The notes below the pieces were generated by a model, which saw only the letters and a program-made list of their open reading frames with translations, searched no databases and was not told the origin of the DNA. A DNA stretch of 11,466 nucleotides, from NCBI RefSeq assembly GCF_000173615.1, contig NZ_ABZS01000031.1, positions 1-11,466 of the forward strand, written 5' to 3'. The position numbers and the translations under genes are program-made. Origin of the DNA: Sulfurihydrogenibium yellowstonense SS-5. GTDB lineage: Bacteria; Aquificota; Aquificia; Aquificales; Hydrogenothermaceae. How positions within the stretch are numbered: position 1 is the stretch's first letter; each line of letters opens with the position of its first letter. Shown piece after piece: positions 8,062 to 11,466 of this stretch.

Positions 8062-8096
8062 CTAACGTCTCACATCTCACATCTCACGTTTCACGT
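8062..8096 (+). repeat. 7-nt periodic repeat block near cas2
   Basis: Five consecutive heptads on the + strand read CTAACGT, CTCACAT, CTCACAT, CTCACGT and TTCACGT, followed by a run of A. The unit and orientation match 5610-5644 on the other side of array 2. The repeats have no coding frame of note. Confidence 0.65.
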
Positions 8097-8121
8097 AAAA
8101 ACAAGCTTGTGTGGGCTAACA

Positions 8122-8136
8122 TATTCAATTGCCAAG
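8122..8136 (+). repeat. 15-nt direct repeat, right copy (between cas2 and array 2)
   Basis: Identical to 5481-5495. Immediately to its left is GTGTGGGCTA (8109-8118, + strand), which resembles the core of the minus-strand array 2 repeat (GTGTGGGTTA). On the minus strand this segment is therefore a short anti-repeat. Confidence 0.55.
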
Positions 8137-8169
8137 GTACAGTTAAAAAATTAATAAAAAGCTAATATA

Positions 8170-8198
8170 AATATATAGAAAAATTTTGTATCTGTCAA
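8170..8198 (-). promoter_or_regulatory. Strong promoter-like sequence just after cas2
   Basis: On the minus strand TTGACA (8198-8193, full consensus), 17 nt, TATATT (8175-8170). RNA would start near 8163, beyond the cas2 stop at 8207, and run toward array 2. No gene follows for about 590 nt, so the product would be non-coding or a long second leader transcript. AT-rich DNA gives many chance -10 boxes, but a perfect TTGACA at 17 nt is less common. Confidence 0.5.
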
Positions 8199-8206
8199 GC
8201 AGAAAT

Positions 8207-8473
8207 TTAAATAAAATTATCAGATGGATTTTTGTCTTTACCGATGACCTTTTTTCTTATACTCTTTTCAAAATCAGTCATGTAAACATACAAACTATCT
8301 TCCCTTTTATCAATCACTTCGCTAACTTCCGCCAAGCACTTTTCTAAATTTCCGTAGCTGATATTACCTTCAAAAACAGAATACTGAACCCAATTTAAAT
8401 ACTTTCTCAAAACCTTTCTTGCCTTGTTAAGCCTTCCATCGTCTGTAATATCGTAGCAAATAATCACAAACAT
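8207..8473 (-). CDS. cas2: CRISPR-associated endonuclease Cas2
   Basis: 88 residues, the usual size. It has the ferredoxin-like start MFVIICYDITDDGR with the conserved Asp8 after the first strand. QYSVFEG (30-36) is the standard second motif, and a DSLYVY strand lies at 59-64. Cas2 dimers bridge two Cas1 dimers in the spacer integration complex; any nuclease activity is not needed for this in the systems studied. The ATG follows the cas1 TAG by one base, and GGTGG in the end of cas1 may act as ribosome binding site. It is the last gene of the cas operon, and no clear terminator follows. Confidence 0.96.
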   Translation of the reverse strand: MFVIICYDITDDGRLNKARKVLRKYLNWVQYSVFEGNISYGNLEKCLAEVSEVIDKREDSLYVYMTDFEKSIRKKVIGKDKNPSDNFI

Positions 8474-8474
8474 C

Positions 8475-9455
8475 CTACCACCAAGCCTTTAATGGTTTAT
8501 AATCATCTTCACCAAGCAGATGCTTAATCAACTTATAACATTCAAGCCTTATTAATGTTCTATAACTTACATTTCTCTGTAATGTTCTATGCTTAATCGT
8601 TGTTTCTAACTTATCCTCTAAATATTTTAAAAAAATCTTTCTTCCTTCATCGTTTAGATAGCTAAAATTCAAATCCTGATTAAAATGAGAAAGATTTATC
8701 GTTTCATAGTTTAGAAGATTAAAAACCACCGTATCCACTATTAACGGTTTAAAGATTTCTGATATATCCAAGCTTAAAGAGAATCTTCTTTCTGATGGTT
8801 CGTGTAGGTAGCTAATGGTTGGCTCTAAGTGTGTTTTATAAATCTCTGATAATATAACACTGTACAATACAGAGTTGCCAAAAGAAATTAAAGCGTTGAT
8901 AGGATTGGTTGGTGGATTGTACTCTCTTTTGTCTATTTTAAAGTCCTGATTTTTTATGATTTTATTAAATGCTTGATAATAAACATTTCTAATATTTCCT
9001 TCAACTGCCATGACCTCTTCTATAGTGTTTGCATCGGGCAATTGCTTTAAAAATTCATTGATTTTTTCTATCTCTTCGTCTGCTTGATTGGTTTTTAGAT
9101 TTCTAAGAATATGATAAACTCCTCCTTCTATAAAGCTTTTTGCTAAATACAGGCGTTTGCTATAATCTGTGTAATGGCTTACTTGACTTACAAGCAAAAT
9201 TCCTGAAACACTTTTCTTTCTTGGTAAAAATGACCCTGAATAGTAGCCGTAATAGTTAAATATATGAACAGGAATATTGTTTTGTGCTAAGTAGTTTAAA
9301 ACTTTTGTGTTTAAATCCACTTCTCCAAAAATGTAAATACTGTCTATATCGTTTATTGGAATTATTTTTCTTTCTTTTTCACCGATTTCAAAAAATATTG
9401 TATTTTCTTTTCTTTTTAGTCTTCCGCTGTTGTTTATATAATACCTTCTTGACAT
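8475..9455 (-). CDS. cas1: CRISPR-associated endonuclease/integrase Cas1
   Basis: 326 residues from the chosen start. It has the N-terminal beta domain (MSRRYYINNSGRLKRKENT, then IPINDIDSIYIFGEVDLNT) and an alpha-helical catalytic domain. The metal-binding residues are visible: Glu152 in MAVEGNIRNVYY, His218 in SYLHEPSERRFSLSLD, and Asp230 with Glu233 in LDISEIFKPL. The GNSVLYSVILSEI helix and the SYRTLIRLECYKLIKHL tail are typical of the type I-B Cas1 group. It integrates new spacers at the leader-repeat junction together with Cas2 and Cas4. The start at 9455 has GAGAGG 7 nt upstream and gives the usual N-terminus. The longer in-frame ATG at 9479 would overlap cas4 and adds residues not seen in the family. 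All catalytic residues are present. Confidence 0.97.
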   Translation of the reverse strand: MSRRYYINNSGRLKRKENTIFFEIGEKERKIIPINDIDSIYIFGEVDLNTKVLNYLAQNNIPVHIFNYYGYYSGSFLPRKKSVSGILLVSQVSHYTDYSKRLYLAKSFIEGGVYHILRNLKTNQADEEIEKINEFLKQLPDANTIEEVMAVEGNIRNVYYQAFNKIIKNQDFKIDKREYNPPTNPINALISFGNSVLYSVILSEIYKTHLEPTISYLHEPSERRFSLSLDISEIFKPLIVDTVVFNLLNYETINLSHFNQDLNFSYLNDEGRKIFLKYLEDKLETTIKHRTLQRNVSYRTLIRLECYKLIKHLLGEDDYKPLKAWW

Positions 9456-9466
9456 ATAAAAACCTC

Positions 9467-9976
9467 TCATGCAAAGCAAAATTCAAAGTATGAACATTTT
9501 TTACAGTAGGGAAGCTTTTCTAACTTTGGCGGTTTAGGCTGGTTGACGATTTTTTCTATATCTTTTAAAGCTTCTAAAAGCTCTTGCTCCAACTGTTTGG
9601 TTAGATGAACTTCTTTCTTCTTTTTCTGCTTTGGATAGTTTATAAGTCCAACCTTTTCAATTCCAAGCTGTTTTAAAACGTACAGATAGTATACAACCTG
9701 CATTGTATCTGCTTTTTCCATTTTATCGGAAGATTTAACCTCTCTTATGTAATCATCATCAACGATATCAATCGATATTAACTCTTGAATTAAAATATCC
9801 CTCTCTTTTTCTGATTTATAATAATTTTCATGAAGTATTTGACCAAGAATGATTTTATCATTGTTTTTCTCAAAACTAAGATTTTTAGAAAAAAGCCATA
9901 ACTTTCTTTTGCAGATGTAGTAATAATTTACTTTTAAGCCCGTAATTCTTATCTCTTTTAGACTTTCTAAATCCAT
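9467..9976 (-). CDS. cas4: CRISPR-associated exonuclease Cas4
   Basis: 169 residues, a compact Cas4 of the kind found in type I-B operons. Four iron-sulphur cysteines are in place: Cys22 (YICKRKLWLF) and Cys158, Cys161 and Cys167 in YCKKCSYFEFCFA at the C-terminus. RecB-family nuclease residues are His49 (GQILHENYY), Asp70 (ISIDIVDD) and Glu79/Lys81 (REVKSS), followed by the QVVYYLYVLKQLG helix. Cas4 trims prespacers and selects those with a correct PAM before Cas1-Cas2 integration. The ATG directly abuts the cas3 TAA. A GGAG lies 11 nt upstream, rather far, so translation may depend on coupling to cas3. cas1 follows after 11 nt. Confidence 0.96.
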   Translation of the reverse strand: MDLESLKEIRITGLKVNYYYICKRKLWLFSKNLSFEKNNDKIILGQILHENYYKSEKERDILIQELISIDIVDDDYIREVKSSDKMEKADTMQVVYYLYVLKQLGIEKVGLINYPKQKKKKEVHLTKQLEQELLEALKDIEKIVNQPKPPKLEKLPYCKKCSYFEFCFA

Positions 9977-11466
9977 TTACAGAATTTCTCCAATCTCTCT
10001 GTAGTCTTTATCTAACAAATTAAAGCCAAGTTCTTTATCGTATGGAATGTCTGATAAGAAAATTTCTTTGTCAAGTGGAATTATGTTTTTTACTCTGTAA
10101 AACTGTGCTGATACTGTAAAATCGTTTAACTCTCCGATTGCTTTTATTTTTTCTATTTTATCTTTTTGTCTAATCTTTTCTAAAAGAGCGTTTATTTTTT
10201 CTTGATTTTCATCAAAAATCACTTTTGGAATGACAGATAAATTCATAATATCTCTAAATATGTCCTGTGCTTCTGACTTACTATCCGCAATAAATCCATA
10301 CTCTAAAAGCTTCATATTTTTATCAAATTTTTTATAAAAGTTCGTGTTTTTAATTCTTTCTAAGTCAAAAACATTGCTGACAATTTCTTGCTTTATCTCT
10401 TCTGTAAGGATTTTTTCATCATAGTTTTTAAGCTCTCTGAGAGTATAATCCATAATCTCTTTATCATAAACTTTACCTTTGCCTGATGGTTCTTTAGTAC
10501 AGATTATTATGTTTGGTTGGCTGTCTGGAGTAATAGTTCTTCCTATTTTTCTGTAAACTCTTCCCATTCTCTGTATAAGGCTGTCTGCTGTAGAAAGTTC
10601 GGTAATCAATAAATCATAATCAATATCTAAGGATGCCTCTACTATCTGAGTAGAAATCCAAATCACTGGCTCGGTTGTGTTTTGTATTTGCATTTCTTTT
10701 TCTCTTTTTGTTTTTTGAATGTATAATGAGTGTAAAAGGTTAACTCGTATTGTCTGGTTTTGACTTTTTAAAATCTTATAAACTTCCTGCGCCTTTCTTA
10801 CTGTGTTTGTAAGTATTAATACTTTCTTGCCTTTTTGGTATTCTTTTATGGCAAAATCTACCATCTCGTCAACTGTTTTTTCTACAAGCTTAATTTTATG
10901 TTTTTTCTCTGGATTAAATACCGGCTCTAATATTTCTGCTTTGTCTTTTAGATGTTCTTTTATAAATGGATGCATTGTTGCTGTCATTAAACAGAATTTC
11001 CCGCCAAGATTAGATATTTCTTCAAGTCCTTTTATGATTACTGCCAAAGTGTCAGGAGAATAGCCTTGTGGTTCATCTACGATTACTTTTGAGTAGGTTA
11101 GTGTTGCGTATATTTTTTCAAAGCCTGGATATTTTAATGTTGCTAAGAATATCTGGTCTGCCGTTGATACTGTGATTGGCATGGATAGTTGTCTTACTGA
11201 CTGGACTTGATTTATCAAAACTTCTATTCCGTTGTCTTCTAAGTTTTTAGATTGATTAAGATAAAAATCTGTTGTATTGGCATGGAGAATTCCTGTATTA
11301 TCTTTTCCAAAGATGTTTGATATTCTTTCATACATTGAGTTTACAGAAACACGAACAGGTAAAGTATAGAAAGCTTTATCTCCTGCCACCCAATTTAAAG
11401 CAAACTCAGTTTTTCCCATGCCTGTCGATGCTGTTAAAATAACAGATTTGTTTTTATAATCTAAAG
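9977..11466 (-). CDS. cas3: CRISPR-associated helicase Cas3, C-terminal part (cut by window edge)
   Basis: The frame is open to the right edge, so the N-terminus, including any HD nuclease domain, is outside. About 495 residues are visible. Numbered from the in-frame Met at 11419, they hold the superfamily 2 helicase motifs in order: Walker A ASTGMGKTE (just around that Met, so this Met is not the start), LPVRVSVNSMYERI (20-33), motif II DEPQ (115-118), motif III TAT (146-148), LLHSLYIQ (228-235), WISTQIVEASLDID (254-267) and motif VI QRMGRVYR (283-290). The C-terminus has YDKELGFNLLD, as in other Cas3 proteins. Cas3 unwinds and degrades DNA marked by Cascade. Motif II ends in Gln rather than the more common His; I take this as a family variant, not inactivation. 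The gene order cas3-cas4-cas1-cas2 fits type I-B. Confidence 0.95.
   Translation of the reverse strand, partial: LDYKNKSVILTASTGMGKTEFALNWVAGDKAFYTLPVRVSVNSMYERISNIFGKDNTGILHANTTDFYLNQSKNLEDNGIEVLINQVQSVRQLSMPITVSTADQIFLATLKYPGFEKIYATLTYSKVIVDEPQGYSPDTLAVIIKGLEEISNLGGKFCLMTATMHPFIKEHLKDKAEILEPVFNPEKKHKIKLVEKTVDEMVDFAIKEYQKGKKVLILTNTVRKAQEVYKILKSQNQTIRVNLLHSLYIQKTKREKEMQIQNTTEPVIWISTQIVEASLDIDYDLLITELSTADSLIQRMGRVYRKIGRTITPDSQPNIIICTKEPSGKGKVYDKEIMDYTLRELKNYDEKILTEEIKQEIVSNVFDLERIKNTNFYKKFDKNMKLLEYGFIADSKSEAQDIFRDIMNLSVIPKVIFDENQEKINALLEKIRQKDKIEKIKAIGELNDFTVSAQFYRVKNIIPLDKEIFLSDIPYDKELGFNLLDKDYREIGEIL

Noticed and set aside
9456..9479. Longer cas1 start at 9479
   Set aside because: It overlaps cas4 and adds residues outside the Cas1 fold; the ATG at 9455 has GAGAGG at good spacing.
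11066..11077. Cas3 motif II reads DEPQ instead of DExH, as possible inactivation
   Set aside because: The Asp-Glu pair needed for ATP hydrolysis is intact and all other helicase motifs are normal; a Gln here is found in SF2 helicases.

Overview
The window is AT-rich bacterial DNA in which every recognisable gene lies on the minus strand. The proteins and the low GC content would fit a thermophilic member of the Aquificota of the Sulfurihydrogenibium/Persephonella kind. That is a judgement from overall impression, not from a search, and genus-level certainty is low.

Positions 1-5015 hold a compact housekeeping operon, read right to left: rimO (S12 methylthiotransferase), mtnA (methylthioribose-1-phosphate isomerase), yvcK (CofD-like factor), nadB (L-aspartate oxidase) and the start of infC (IF-3). 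Neighbouring genes overlap by 3-11 bases or are separated by 2. rimO and mtnA start with GTG, and infC appears to start with ATT behind a strong Shine-Dalgarno. A promoter (TTGAAA-N17-TATCTT) sits just ahead of the rimO GTG.

Positions 5155-8206 are non-coding and CRISPR-related. There are two arrays with different repeats. Array 1 is small and decayed: 5 repeats of 28 nt and 4 spacers. Array 2 is large and well kept: 30 repeats of 29 nt and 29 spacers, 28 of them unique. Both are read on the minus strand. Their leaders are homologous: each has a promoter whose -35 begins exactly 92 nt before the first repeat, with 17-nt spacing and a TATAAT -10, and a conserved block against the repeat. Around the arrays lie blocks of a 7-nt periodic repeat (YTCACRT) and a 15-nt direct repeat (5481 and 8122). 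A third promoter-containing, leader-like stretch lies just after cas2 and has no array attached.

Positions 8207-11466 hold the 3' half of a cas operon in the order cas3 (partial), cas4, cas1, cas2. This order and the gene forms are typical of a type I-B system. The effector genes (cas6, cas8b, cas7, cas5) and the Cas3 N-terminus would lie beyond the right edge. Cas4-Cas1-Cas2 would insert new spacers at the leader end of array 2. Array 2 transcripts would guide the missing Cascade, and Cas3 would degrade the target.

Most notable: paralogous leaders serving two unrelated repeats, an array-less leader-like module carrying a short anti-repeat between cas2 and array 2, the heptad repeats running into the terminal CRISPR repeat, a duplicated spacer, and the ATT start of infC.
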